From Oceanospirillum sp964342385 (GTDB lineage Bacteria; Pseudomonadota; Gammaproteobacteria; Pseudomonadales; Halomonadaceae), in assembly GCA_964342385.1 (NCBI GenBank), contig CAYFGP010000010.1, positions 1 to 64,000 of the forward strand: a stretch of DNA of 64,000 nucleotides. Reading direction: 5' to 3'. This document shows positions 7,701 to 16,495 of this stretch, one piece after another. The position numbers and the translations under genes were made by a program. The number at the start of each line of letters is the position of its first letter. The first letter of the stretch is position 1. The notes under the pieces are model-generated. The model made no database searches. It had not been told where the DNA came from and saw only the letters and a list, made by a program, of their open reading frames with translations.

Positions 7701-9773
7701 CTAATCATTGCTTAAGGCTGCCACTGGGTCCATTTGTGCAGCACGTCTTGCTGGAGCAAAACCAAATACAATACCAGTAACTAATGCACAAGCGAAAGCA
7801 CCAAGCACTACAGAAGGCATTATTGCTACAGGTGTATCATCCTTAATCCAAACTGCAATAAACAGTAAAGCAAATGCAAGTAGAATTCCCAGTACACCTC
7901 CTACAAGAGATACCAGTACGGATTCGGTTAGAAACTGCCGCATAATGTCGAGTTGGCGAGCTCCAGTTGCCATTCGGATACCAATTTCTCTTGTACGTTC
8001 CCGTACGGACATCAGCATTACATTCATTACACCGATTCCGCCTACTAACAGTGATACAGCTGCGATTGCTCCTAGTAATGCTGATACCTGATCGATGATT
8101 TTCTGTTGATTCAGCACAGTCACTGCATTGTTATCGAGGACAAAATCCTCAACACCTTTATGAAGTCTTAGCAAAGTGTCGTAAATGACTTGTTCTGTAT
8201 GTTCTAAGGGGTAGCTATCATTGACATCAATAGTGACCCAATTGGGGTTGGAAGGGCCGAATAGCCGGGTGACTGCAGTGGTATAAGGAATAGTGATTTG
8301 ATCATTTTCATCAAAGTTACCATCTGCATCCTTTCTACTTTTAACGCCCACCACTTGGAAAGGACTTTGTTCGATTAAAATGAACTTACCCAGCGGGTTT
8401 TCTCCATTAGGAAATAGTTCTTTTTTGATCTTTTGGCCGATGACGGCAACGGCAGCAGCGCGTTGGTATTCGTCTTGCGTAAAGAAGCGCCCTTCGGCAA
8501 TAGGCCAGCGTAGAAGGATTGGGAATACAGGGCTGCCACCACGTATATAAGTGTCTAGATCGATATTGTCATAACGTACGATTTGAGAGCGGCCTATATT
8601 GGGCTCGACGATATCTGTTTCAGGCAGCTTCGAGAGTGCTTGTATATCATCCTTGCTAATTACCCCTTCGGGTGCCCGAGGAGTGGGAGAAGCTGGATCA
8701 AGGTAAATCATGTTGGTACCAAAGGCTCCTAATCCTACAGTGATTTGCCGTTTCGCTCCTTCAGCTATTGATAGCATGACAATAACGGCTGCGACACCAA
8801 TAATAATCCCCAATAGAGTCAGTACCGTTCTGATAGGATTGGTCGCCATAGCTCGTTTTGCAGCGCGGCTGGAATCTATCAGGCCAGCCAGTAGTGAACT
8901 GCCTCGGTCTGTATTGGCCTTCGTTAAATCGGGCACTGCAATTAAAGCTTCTTCTTTGGTTTTATTTGGATGATCAGACTGAGAGGTCTTCGCTTCTTTG
9001 TATGCAACGGAGTTTGTATTGTCACTCAGTATTCGGCCATCTCTAACTTCAATCACCCGGTGAGCTTGTTGTGCGACTTTTGGATCGTGGGTAATAAGGA
9101 TGATAGTATGACCTGCATCGGCAAGTTCATTCAGCAAGGCCATGACTTCGATACCTGTTTTACTATCCAATGCGCCTGTAGGTTCATCCGCCAGAATGAT
9201 ACTGCCACCATTCATTAAGGCTCTAGCAATGGAAACGCGTTGCTGTTGACCGCCGGATAATTGTTTGGGCAAATAATGCATGCGTTCGCCTAACCCTAAA
9301 CGGCTTAAAAGTTCTTCGGCTCTTACCTCTCGTTCTGATTCAGGCATACCGGCATATAGCGCTGGTACTGCTACGTTCTCGGCTGCATTTTCACTGGGGA
9401 TCAGATGATAGCCCTGAAAAATAAAACCAAAAGCACTGCGGCGTAACCAAGCTAATTTATTGTTATCGAAATCAGCGACATTTTGCCCAGAGAAGTAATA
9501 CTCTCCAGAAGTAGGTCTATCCAGGCAACCCAGAATATTCATCAGAGTAGATTTGCCCGAGCCCGATGCGCCGATGATAGCGACAAACTCTCCGGGATGA
9601 ATGGAAAGCGAAATACCATGAAGTACCCGTACTCGTGTTTGATCGTCATCTTGTTCGGAATCATTACCATATTCTTTGATGATATTCCGTAGCTCAATTA
9701 ACGGTATGCTGAGATCATCAGGATAGCTTCTTTCACAAGCTGTTTTGGCCAATGCCACATTATCAACGGTCAT
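7701..9773 (-). CDS. pvdT: MacB-family ABC transporter, ATPase-permease fusion (PvdT-like)
   Basis: A 690-residue inner-membrane half-transporter for tripartite efflux. The N-terminal ATPase has Walker A GASGSGKST near residue 72, signature LSGGQQQRV near 165 and Walker B ADEPTGALD. A linker at about 255-300 precedes the first membrane helix near 315, then a large periplasmic domain and three C-terminal helices (FtsX fold). In Pseudomonas, PvdT with PvdR and the channel OmpQ secretes and recycles pyoverdine. Here the adaptor gene lies 23 bases upstream on the same strand, but no OmpQ/TolC gene is present in the window. Alternative: a general MacAB macrolide or peptide pump. Context favours siderophore export. 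Confidence 0.88.
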   Translation of the reverse strand: MTVDNVALAKTACERSYPDDLSIPLIELRNIIKEYGNDSEQDDDQTRVRVLHGISLSIHPGEFVAIIGASGSGKSTLMNILGCLDRPTSGEYYFSGQNVADFDNNKLAWLRRSAFGFIFQGYHLIPSENAAENVAVPALYAGMPESEREVRAEELLSRLGLGERMHYLPKQLSGGQQQRVSIARALMNGGSIILADEPTGALDSKTGIEVMALLNELADAGHTIILITHDPKVAQQAHRVIEVRDGRILSDNTNSVAYKEAKTSQSDHPNKTKEEALIAVPDLTKANTDRGSSLLAGLIDSSRAAKRAMATNPIRTVLTLLGIIIGVAAVIVMLSIAEGAKRQITVGLGAFGTNMIYLDPASPTPRAPEGVISKDDIQALSKLPETDIVEPNIGRSQIVRYDNIDLDTYIRGGSPVFPILLRWPIAEGRFFTQDEYQRAAAVAVIGQKIKKELFPNGENPLGKFILIEQSPFQVVGVKSRKDADGNFDENDQITIPYTTAVTRLFGPSNPNWVTIDVNDSYPLEHTEQVIYDTLLRLHKGVEDFVLDNNAVTVLNQQKIIDQVSALLGAIAAVSLLVGGIGVMNVMLMSVRERTREIGIRMATGARQLDIMRQFLTESVLVSLVGGVLGILLAFALLFIAVWIKDDTPVAIMPSVVLGAFACALVTGIVFGFAPARRAAQMDPVAALSND

Positions 9774-9796
9774 TATTAATCTCTTACCCTTCGTCT

Positions 9797-10951
9797 CTAA
9801 CTTTCCGTGCTCATTGGGCCCATCTCGCGGATAATAATCTCTTCTCCTGCAGTAAGGCCTTCAAGGACTTCTGCCGACCAGCTATCTTGGCGACCAATTT
9901 TAATCTCTCTCCACTGAGGTTGTTTATTTGGTCCCATAATGCGGATACGGTATAAGCCAGATGCATGAGACTCCTGATCTACTGCATTAATAGCTTGCAG
10001 TGGCACCAAGAGAACATCTTCTGCGTATTCGGTAACAAAAGAGACTTGCACTGTCATACCAGACATTAAAGCCCCATCGTCATTGACGACATCAAATAAG
10101 ACACGATAGTGCACAATGCTTTTGTTGCTTTCATTGATGACAGGTGCGGGCAGGACTTGCCTAACAGTACCGTGCCAGCGACGAATATTATTGCCCAGAG
10201 TAGTAAACCAGACCGGCATACCTGCACGGATATAGCCGATATCAGCCTCAGCGACTTTGGCTTCTATGGTCATTTGACTTAGATCCGCAATACTTAACAC
10301 AGATGGTGTGGAATAGGTGGCGTTAAGTGTTTGGCCGCGCTTAGCATCGACTGATAGCACAGTACCTGCCATAGGGGCGTAGATACGGGTATAGCCCAGT
10401 TGTGCCTCGTCACCTTTCAGACGTGAGGCGGTTTGTTCGATACGGGCATTCAGTTCATCAATATTGGCTTCTGCAATTTTCCATTCCGCAACAGCGGTTT
10501 GCAGGTCCTTTTCACGGGTCGCCCCCTGTTTTACCAGCTTCTGCTGACGGTTGTATTGTTGCTTAGCCAAAGTCGCTTCTGCTTGTCGAGAGGCTAATTG
10601 GGCCTTTTGAGCTGCCAGTTCGGCTCGTCCTGCATCCACTGTGGCTTGTTGTAAGCGAGCGTCAATTTCTACCAACAGTTGATCTTTTTCTACTTGATGG
10701 CCAGGTTCGACGGATAAGGTCACGATTTGTCCAGAAACCTGAGCACCAACTTCGACAGAAAGGCGTGGAGATAGAGTTCCAATGGCGGCAACAATGGCTT
10801 CGATGTTTCCTTTCTCAATACTGATCGTTTCATATCGAGTTACTGTGGCTTTTTTATTCTGAAAAAAGAAAGCTATAGCTATCGTGCAAGCTAGCAGTAG
10901 TAATAATAGCCATCCATATTTAGTCTTTGCTCGTGATGAAGATCTGCTCAT
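9797..10951 (-). CDS. pvdR: Periplasmic adaptor of the efflux pump (PvdR/MacA-like)
   Basis: A 384-residue membrane-fusion protein of the HlyD/MacA type. It has one N-terminal membrane helix (about residues 12-29), a biotinyl-lipoyl half starting VEVGAQVSGQI, a long alpha-helical hairpin rich in Ala, Gln and Lys (about 110-190), a second lipoyl half (IYAPMAGTVLSV) and a beta-barrel domain. It joins the MacB-like pump encoded 23 bases downstream to an outer-membrane channel. No sigma box is evident in front, so it may be read through from pvdM-pvdE, whose last gene ends 193 bases upstream. Confidence 0.88.
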   Translation of the reverse strand: MSRSSSRAKTKYGWLLLLLLACTIAIAFFFQNKKATVTRYETISIEKGNIEAIVAAIGTLSPRLSVEVGAQVSGQIVTLSVEPGHQVEKDQLLVEIDARLQQATVDAGRAELAAQKAQLASRQAEATLAKQQYNRQQKLVKQGATREKDLQTAVAEWKIAEANIDELNARIEQTASRLKGDEAQLGYTRIYAPMAGTVLSVDAKRGQTLNATYSTPSVLSIADLSQMTIEAKVAEADIGYIRAGMPVWFTTLGNNIRRWHGTVRQVLPAPVINESNKSIVHYRVLFDVVNDDGALMSGMTVQVSFVTEYAEDVLLVPLQAINAVDQESHASGLYRIRIMGPNKQPQWREIKIGRQDSWSAEVLEGLTAGEEIIIREMGPMSTES

Positions 10952-11102
10952 AACAGGTAAGGCTTCCTTGTATTTGGTAGTAGTTGCCTGGGTTACCAGA
11001 ATTGTTTACGAAAAATCATATTACCAGTCATGTTAAACTATGGTTTTATCATACCTTCGCTCAGTTTTATGTTTATAACTACAGGTGGTCTTATATGGCT
11101 TT

Positions 11103-11136
11103 TCCCCATATCTATGTAGCTGAAAGAATATGGGGA
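11103..11136. repeat. Intercistronic hairpin between pvdE and pvdR
   Basis: TCCCCATAT at 11103-11111 pairs with ATATGGGGA at 11128-11136. No T-run follows, so it more likely stabilises or attenuates a common transcript than ends it. Confidence 0.5.
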
Positions 11137-11144
11137 GTTAAGCC

Positions 11145-12854
11145 TTAAGCAAATACTTCTTCCTCAGTGATCATTTTTCCAGTATTCATCTGAATGATTT
11201 TATCTGCCACATAGAAGTATTTGTCATCATGAGAGATCACAATAATAGTTTTACCTAAGGCTCTTAATTCTGGTAGTAACTCTGTATAAAACACTCTTCT
11301 GAATGCAGGATCCTGGTCCGCAGCCCATTCATCAAAAACTAAAATTGGGCGGTCTTCAATCCAGGCATTGATAAGTGCTAAGCGCTTGCGTTGCCCTGTA
11401 GATAGATCTGTTGTTGTAAACGAGCCATCTTCAATTTTTACTTTGTGTTCAATATTTAATCTTTTAAGATATTTTCTGGTTTCTATTGGTAGGTCGGTAA
11501 TACCATTTGCCAGTTCTTCAAATAAATAATAGTCCGAGAATATTGTAGTAAATAATTGTCGGTAATCATCCAATGACTCTTCATTTATATGGTTTTTATC
11601 CAATATAACTTGGCCTTCGTGAGGTCTATATAAGCCAAGGAGTAACTTGATCAGAGATGTTTTACCTGAGCCATTCTCTCCGACAATAAACACAATATCC
11701 CCTTGATCTATAGATATATCGATAGGACCAACGGTAAATGGAGGTCGGCCATCAACTGAGGGGTATTTATAATGAATATTATTAAGCTCTAAATGACTGA
11801 ACTGTGCAGACTTCTGTGTTGGTAACTTTCTTGAATTTAGGTTTTCATGGCAATTGCCGGTCTTAGGTGTATGGCCGCATTCGTCAATTAATAACTGAGG
11901 CTCTGGAGAGGAAAATTGTTCAGATAAGTTGTTAATACGTTCAAAGGCAACCTGGGCAGTGGCTATTTCTGGTAAGGTAGTAATTAGGTGTTCAAGAGGA
12001 CCTTTCATATAAAGCATGACTAGAACAAAGCCAGCTGTAACACCTGTATTGCCAGCTTGTGACATCGCCTGAAAAGCAATAGGTATACCTATTACAATAA
12101 AGAAAAGCATAGAGCCAAAGGTTTCTGCGCTAATAAAAATATTGCCTGCGCGAATATTAGCGTGGCATATTCTTTTTGCTGTGCCTGTTATTTTATGATG
12201 AAACATATGTTGTCGGCGAGGACGCTGGATACGTAGTTCCTTTGCACCATCAGCAATGGCTTTATAATGTTCTTGTAAATCATCCTCTGAATCTCGTGCT
12301 ATGTCGATGTACTTACGGCCATATTTAAAAGATAAGTATTGAACACCACTGCCAATTACTAGAGTTGATAGTGTTAGTAGTAGAATTTCCCATGAAAGTA
12401 ATGCCAAATAGATAAAGCAACCTGTTGTAACAGCAAAAGATATCAGTAGTGGTGCTACATTGAGAGCAAAAAGGCTGATTGTTTGTACATCCTGAACGAG
12501 GATTGGAATGAGCCTATGTGAACGAAAGCGTTCCAACTGTTCGATAGGCGCTATCATGATTTTCTTCGCTAAACGCCGACGCAAGCGTAGTACGACATTT
12601 TGGCCTACGTAATTGATAAATAAATTGGATAGTGTGGTACAGGTTAGAATTAGAAGACAAAGTCCGGCAAACTGAGATACCAGAAACTGGTCGGGTCCAT
12701 TACTTGCACTGATCGCTTCATTGATAATACTGAGTAATGCTGTGATACTGAGTCCACTTATGATTCCCATGATTGCTGCAGCGATGACGAGTAATCGAAA
12801 AGGCTTTAGCAGGGTTAGCGTTTCTCGGGCCAGACTTTGCTTGTGTTGATTCAT
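11145..12854 (-). CDS. pvdE: Cyclic-peptide/siderophore ABC exporter (PvdE-like)
   Basis: A 569-residue fused permease-ATPase of the PvdE/SyrD cyclic peptide exporter family. Six membrane helices occupy about residues 15-320. The ATPase has Walker A VGENGSGKTS near 393, the family-typical signature LSTGQRKRLALI near 485 and Walker B ILVFDEWAADQDP. In Pseudomonas, PvdE moves the acylated peptide precursor (ferribactin) into the periplasm, where it is matured. It follows pvdM by 61 bases and probably shares its promoter. Confidence 0.93.
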   Translation of the reverse strand: MNQHKQSLARETLTLLKPFRLLVIAAAIMGIISGLSITALLSIINEAISASNGPDQFLVSQFAGLCLLILTCTTLSNLFINYVGQNVVLRLRRRLAKKIMIAPIEQLERFRSHRLIPILVQDVQTISLFALNVAPLLISFAVTTGCFIYLALLSWEILLLTLSTLVIGSGVQYLSFKYGRKYIDIARDSEDDLQEHYKAIADGAKELRIQRPRRQHMFHHKITGTAKRICHANIRAGNIFISAETFGSMLFFIVIGIPIAFQAMSQAGNTGVTAGFVLVMLYMKGPLEHLITTLPEIATAQVAFERINNLSEQFSSPEPQLLIDECGHTPKTGNCHENLNSRKLPTQKSAQFSHLELNNIHYKYPSVDGRPPFTVGPIDISIDQGDIVFIVGENGSGKTSLIKLLLGLYRPHEGQVILDKNHINEESLDDYRQLFTTIFSDYYLFEELANGITDLPIETRKYLKRLNIEHKVKIEDGSFTTTDLSTGQRKRLALINAWIEDRPILVFDEWAADQDPAFRRVFYTELLPELRALGKTIIVISHDDKYFYVADKIIQMNTGKMITEEEVFA

Positions 12855-12915
12855 TGATGCTTCTCAGTTGTATATGAAAATTTTCAATGCACGGGACATT
12901 TGCGTGCGTCACTTA

Positions 12916-14280
12916 TTATTGAGATGCTTGAGCTTGAGCAGCAGGTGCTGCAAGTGCTTGTACTTTGCCCCAAACACGAAGAAAGTTACGACTCCAGAGC
13001 TTTTCAATATCGATCTCTGAGTAACCTCGTTTGATGAGTGCCGCTGTAACATTCTTGCTATCCGCTACATTGCTCCATTGCTCTACACCACCGCCATCGT
13101 TGAAGTCAGAGCTTATCCCTACATGATCGATACCAACTTTTTGTACGGCATAATCAATTGCATCAATATAATTAGATAGAGAGGCTTTTGGCTCTTCTTC
13201 CATGATCTCATATAGACGGCCCGCGTAATCACCGAACTTGCTTTCAGGCCAGATTGAAATAATAGGGTCACCTGGCATGTGGGCATTTGCCAGATCTTTT
13301 TGCGTATGCAGTGGCTCTAGATTGAATTCTTGACGTAGTTTATTAAGTCTTTCTAGCGTATTAGGTGTTAATGGTTTTAGATAAGTCGAGAAACCAACGA
13401 TATGAACTACACCACCTGTTTTCTTGATCATCTGAAATTCTTTATCACTAAGATTACGAGGAATATTCACAATGCCTCGAGGTGCAGAGTGTGATGCAAT
13501 AACCGGAGCGCGAGTTAGCTCTGTAACATCCTTAACTGCCTGATAAGACATTTGCGAAACATCAATCACAATACCCAGATCATTTAGTCGATGAACGGCT
13601 TGTTTGCCTATGTCTGATAAACCATCGAAGTGATCCGGTGTATCATTAAAGAATGGCATAGGTCGAGATGAATCTGACCAGGAGTTATTACCGACATAAT
13701 TGAAGCCAAATAAACGCATACCTCGTGCAGCCCACTTATCCAGTTCTGATATGTCATCTCCCAGAGGGTAAGCATTGAGCATGCTGATAACAATGGCGAA
13801 CTTTCCCTCCCTATGTAGACGCTCAAAGTCATCAGGGGTGTAAGCAATGCCTACTTGGTCCGGATAATCTCTAACCAAGCTATGAATGATCTTGTATCGC
13901 ATTTCTTGATGATGGCGTGCTGCTTCACGCATGCCTGGAGTTGGTTTGTGGGGAGCATTTGGCCCAGTCCACATCTCAGGCCATCCAAAGATTGTCAGTG
14001 CCGCACCAGATAATCCCCCTTTTTCGACTTTCACCAAGTCAAAATCATGAGAGGTGTCAATATTTGCCTCTACAGTAGTCGTATTAAAGCTTATAGGGAT
14101 AGTTATATGAGCATCAAATGACATGATTTTGTTTTGCAGCTCATTGGCTTTATCTAAAACTTCCTGTGAGAAGAGTGCTTGTTCTGTTTTTGGTTTTGTC
14201 TCAAACAAATACCAGGCACCAAAACCTGATGCGATGATTACTATAGCCAGCAGACCAGATAGCAATACTCTTTTTTTCAT
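12916..14280 (-). CDS. pvdM: Membrane dipeptidase (M19) homologue, PvdM-like
   Basis: A 454-residue periplasmic protein with an N-terminal signal or anchor helix (about residues 5-25) and a renal-dipeptidase fold. PvdM is required in Pseudomonas for PvdP-dependent oxidation of ferribactin. The start at 14280 (MKKRVLLSG) is chosen because the sigma box at 14320-14343 would start transcription at about 14310, leaving no leader for the upstream in-frame ATG at 14310. The usual zinc ligands look degenerate: the HxD motif reads His-Ile-Thr, the Glu strand reads ISMLN, and the VDLSH-like motif reads DVSQ. Only SHS-type His is kept (ASHSAP). This suggests a non-hydrolytic role. Confidence 0.88.
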   Translation of the reverse strand: MKKRVLLSGLLAIVIIASGFGAWYLFETKPKTEQALFSQEVLDKANELQNKIMSFDAHITIPISFNTTTVEANIDTSHDFDLVKVEKGGLSGAALTIFGWPEMWTGPNAPHKPTPGMREAARHHQEMRYKIIHSLVRDYPDQVGIAYTPDDFERLHREGKFAIVISMLNAYPLGDDISELDKWAARGMRLFGFNYVGNNSWSDSSRPMPFFNDTPDHFDGLSDIGKQAVHRLNDLGIVIDVSQMSYQAVKDVTELTRAPVIASHSAPRGIVNIPRNLSDKEFQMIKKTGGVVHIVGFSTYLKPLTPNTLERLNKLRQEFNLEPLHTQKDLANAHMPGDPIISIWPESKFGDYAGRLYEIMEEEPKASLSNYIDAIDYAVQKVGIDHVGISSDFNDGGGVEQWSNVADSKNVTAALIKRGYSEIDIEKLWSRNFLRVWGKVQALAAPAAQAQASQ

Positions 14281-14319
14281 GGGGTCACCAACGATTGAAG
14301 CTATTTTCATAGTCTCTTA

Positions 14320-14343
14320 ACGTCTCAGAGGGTGAAAAATTTA
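14320..14343 (-). promoter_or_regulatory. Iron-starvation sigma box of pvdM-pvdE
   Basis: On the minus strand: TAAAT, exactly 16 bases, CGTTAA. Divergent with the pvdP box 65 bases away. Confidence 0.8.
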
Positions 14344-14407
14344 GCTTCTATCTTACCTTGGTCATGTTTGTTTCATTCCTCGGTTAGACTTGGCATCAGG
14401 TGATTTC

Positions 14408-14431
14408 TAAATTCACTTCTCTCTTATTCGT
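14408..14431 (+). promoter_or_regulatory. Iron-starvation sigma box of pvdP
   Basis: TAAAT, exactly 16 bases, CGTTAA, ending 50 bases before the pvdP ATG. A perfect match to the PvdS box. Confidence 0.8.
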
Positions 14432-14481
14432 TAACTGCTTTGGGTAAGTACATGGCTTTAGTTAAGATTAGGTGAGTGTAG

Positions 14482-16155
14482 ATGAAGTGGTCTCGAAGGA
14501 ATTTTTTATTGGGGGTTTCTGCTGCCGCTGCGACAGCTGGCGTTGCTCTACCTATTGCGCACTTTTTAAGACAATCCTCTGAACAGGACTCTGAGATTGA
14601 TGAGGGGGTAACGCCTGGAGAAGCAGTGGTTGAGCCCGCAACAGACGAGAATGTTGTATTAGCCAACAGGCTTAGAGGAATATGGGATATTTCTTTTATA
14701 GGGAAGGATGCAAAGCTGCCGGGGCTTCCTCTAGAAGGTGCTGAGTTGATTCTAGATATAGGCCCTACTGGTCGCAGTTTGCGTGGTTATATCGGTTTGC
14801 CGGAAACTCTGCGTGGTGACGGAGATGCTGAGTATCGTGTGGTGGGTGATCTAATTAATGCGAATTCAAGCAAGATTAGCTGGCGTGTCGTTAGAAGCCA
14901 CTCTTCTACAGGCGAAGGAAATATAGGAGGCATGCCCTGCCATGAGTTTACTGCGCTGTGGGATGAATTATGGCTACAGTGGGGGGTTGCAGATGGCGGG
15001 ACTTTGAGCGGCAATGTGCGTAATCTTGATCGTTCTCCAAAATTGCCAGAACTGGATTTTGCTTTTGTTGCTAAAAAGCGGGTATTTCCAGAAGCTCGGG
15101 AACGAGTTGCATTAAAGGAAGAGTTGCTTACTTGGTTGATCTCTCCTGAGCATCGTTTATTTCATCAGCTTTGGCATGCATCACGAGATAAGTGGCATGA
15201 GTTTCCAGAAGAGAAGCGCAATGCGCTTAGGATGCTGGGTTGGCAGCCCGGAGAGGTTTATAAAGAACGGGATGCGAGAGGAAAGAAGAAACATTTGAAT
15301 GGTTCAGGTGAAGATTTTCTCTTTATGCATCGTGATATGGTAGTTAAGGCGCGTAAATTACAGCCAGGCCTGATCTCTTGGGCGCAATTGCCTCAACCTG
15401 CCCCCTATGCTGAACGCGATTGCCCTGGTTTTATTCGCTATTTCGAGAATCATGATGGTTGTTCGGTGCCACCTGCATGGGAAGTGGAGCATGATCCTGA
15501 GTATGCAGAATGGTTGTACGGAGTGAAGAGTGAGAATTCGTTTTATAGTAATTACCAAGTGTGGGAATCGCAGTACCAGAATCCAGAATATTTAGCTCAA
15601 TTGAGCTTAGGTGAGTTTGGTTCTGAAATGGAACTAGGTATCCATGATTGGTTGCATATGCGCTGGGCGACGATGACCCGGGATCCAACAAGTAATGTGC
15701 CAGATCCCTGGGACCGTACACAAGATGACTTTTCGGAGCGTTGGTTTTTGCCTGAAAATGATTATCTTGGTGATCCATTTTCGTCTCATGTGCATCCTGT
15801 GTTTTGGATGTTTCATGGTTGGATTGATGATCGTATTGAGGATTGGTTCAGAGCTCATGAGCACTATCATCCAGGTGAAGTGCAGAGAGCGGTTGTTAAG
15901 GGAGTACCTTGGTTTGCAACAGGACGTTGGGTAGAGGTTACGGATCCTTGGCTGGGTCCATCATCTTATGGTTGTTTGCCTGTAGGCGAAAAGGGAGAAA
16001 ATGTAGTTGATGATGATATGTTACTGAATATCGAGGATATGAAACTGGCTGTCAGTGTTGCTTTTAGTGATGAAGAAAATGAAGAGGAGGTGTTGGGGCG
16101 TGTGCCTTCAAGACCTTGGTATGCTCGTCATATGAAACTAAAATCATCAGTATAA
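14482..16155 (+). CDS. pvdP: Tat-exported tyrosinase for siderophore chromophore maturation (PvdP-like)
   Basis: A 557-residue copper enzyme. It begins with a twin-arginine signal (SRRNFLLG, hydrophobic stretch to about residue 28). About residues 55-200 form the beta-rich N-terminal domain. The tyrosinase domain has candidate CuA histidines 228, 232 and 239 and CuB histidines 388, 392 and 445 (IHDWLH and FWMFH). Tyr547, ten residues from the C-terminus, may be the placeholder Tyr known from the PvdP C-terminal lid. PvdP oxidises the tyrosine/tetrahydropyrimidine unit of ferribactin in the periplasm, so the product here should carry a pyoverdine-type chromophore. Transcribed divergently from pvdM. 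Confidence 0.9.
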   Translation: MKWSRRNFLLGVSAAAATAGVALPIAHFLRQSSEQDSEIDEGVTPGEAVVEPATDENVVLANRLRGIWDISFIGKDAKLPGLPLEGAELILDIGPTGRSLRGYIGLPETLRGDGDAEYRVVGDLINANSSKISWRVVRSHSSTGEGNIGGMPCHEFTALWDELWLQWGVADGGTLSGNVRNLDRSPKLPELDFAFVAKKRVFPEARERVALKEELLTWLISPEHRLFHQLWHASRDKWHEFPEEKRNALRMLGWQPGEVYKERDARGKKKHLNGSGEDFLFMHRDMVVKARKLQPGLISWAQLPQPAPYAERDCPGFIRYFENHDGCSVPPAWEVEHDPEYAEWLYGVKSENSFYSNYQVWESQYQNPEYLAQLSLGEFGSEMELGIHDWLHMRWATMTRDPTSNVPDPWDRTQDDFSERWFLPENDYLGDPFSSHVHPVFWMFHGWIDDRIEDWFRAHEHYHPGEVQRAVVKGVPWFATGRWVEVTDPWLGPSSYGCLPVGEKGENVVDDDMLLNIEDMKLAVSVAFSDEENEEEVLGRVPSRPWYARHMKLKSSV

Positions 16156-16229
16156 GAATCATAAGGTTATGCTCTGAGTACTTGTGAGTGTAGTAATTAC
16201 CTCATGATAAAAAATAGCGTGAATGTTTT

Positions 16230-16266
16230 AAATTAGCCTTAGACTTAGTCGAGGGCTAATTTTTTT
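16230..16266 (+). terminator. Rho-independent terminator after pvdP
   Basis: AAATTAGCC at 16230-16238 pairs with GGCTAATTT at 16254-16262 and the stem runs into a T tract. Confidence 0.75.
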
Positions 16267-16268
16267 AG

Positions 16269-16306
<38 letters not shown>

Positions 16307-16372
16307 GATCATATTGATGCAGGCACTTTTTGATCTGTGTGTTGAGATGATTCAATTTGTTTGATTGATCGC

Positions 16373-16396
16373 TAAATTTTTCCAATATGGTTTCGT
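16373..16396 (+). promoter_or_regulatory. Iron-starvation sigma box of pvdA
   Basis: TAAAT, exactly 16 bases, CGT, about 100 bases before the pvdA ATG. It shares a T-rich start of the spacer (TTTTCCAA) with the receptor box. Confidence 0.75.
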
Positions 16397-16495
16397 TCTT
16401 TTGTTCAGTGGTCTCGATGGCATGATGTTGTAATGCATGGCGATCTCGCAGGCCGACAAAAGTTGTTCTTAATTTAGCGAAGAGAATGTGAAACC

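Noticed and set aside
10952..11144. Sigma box before pvdR
   Set aside because: The best candidate has TGACT at the 16-base distance, too poor to call.
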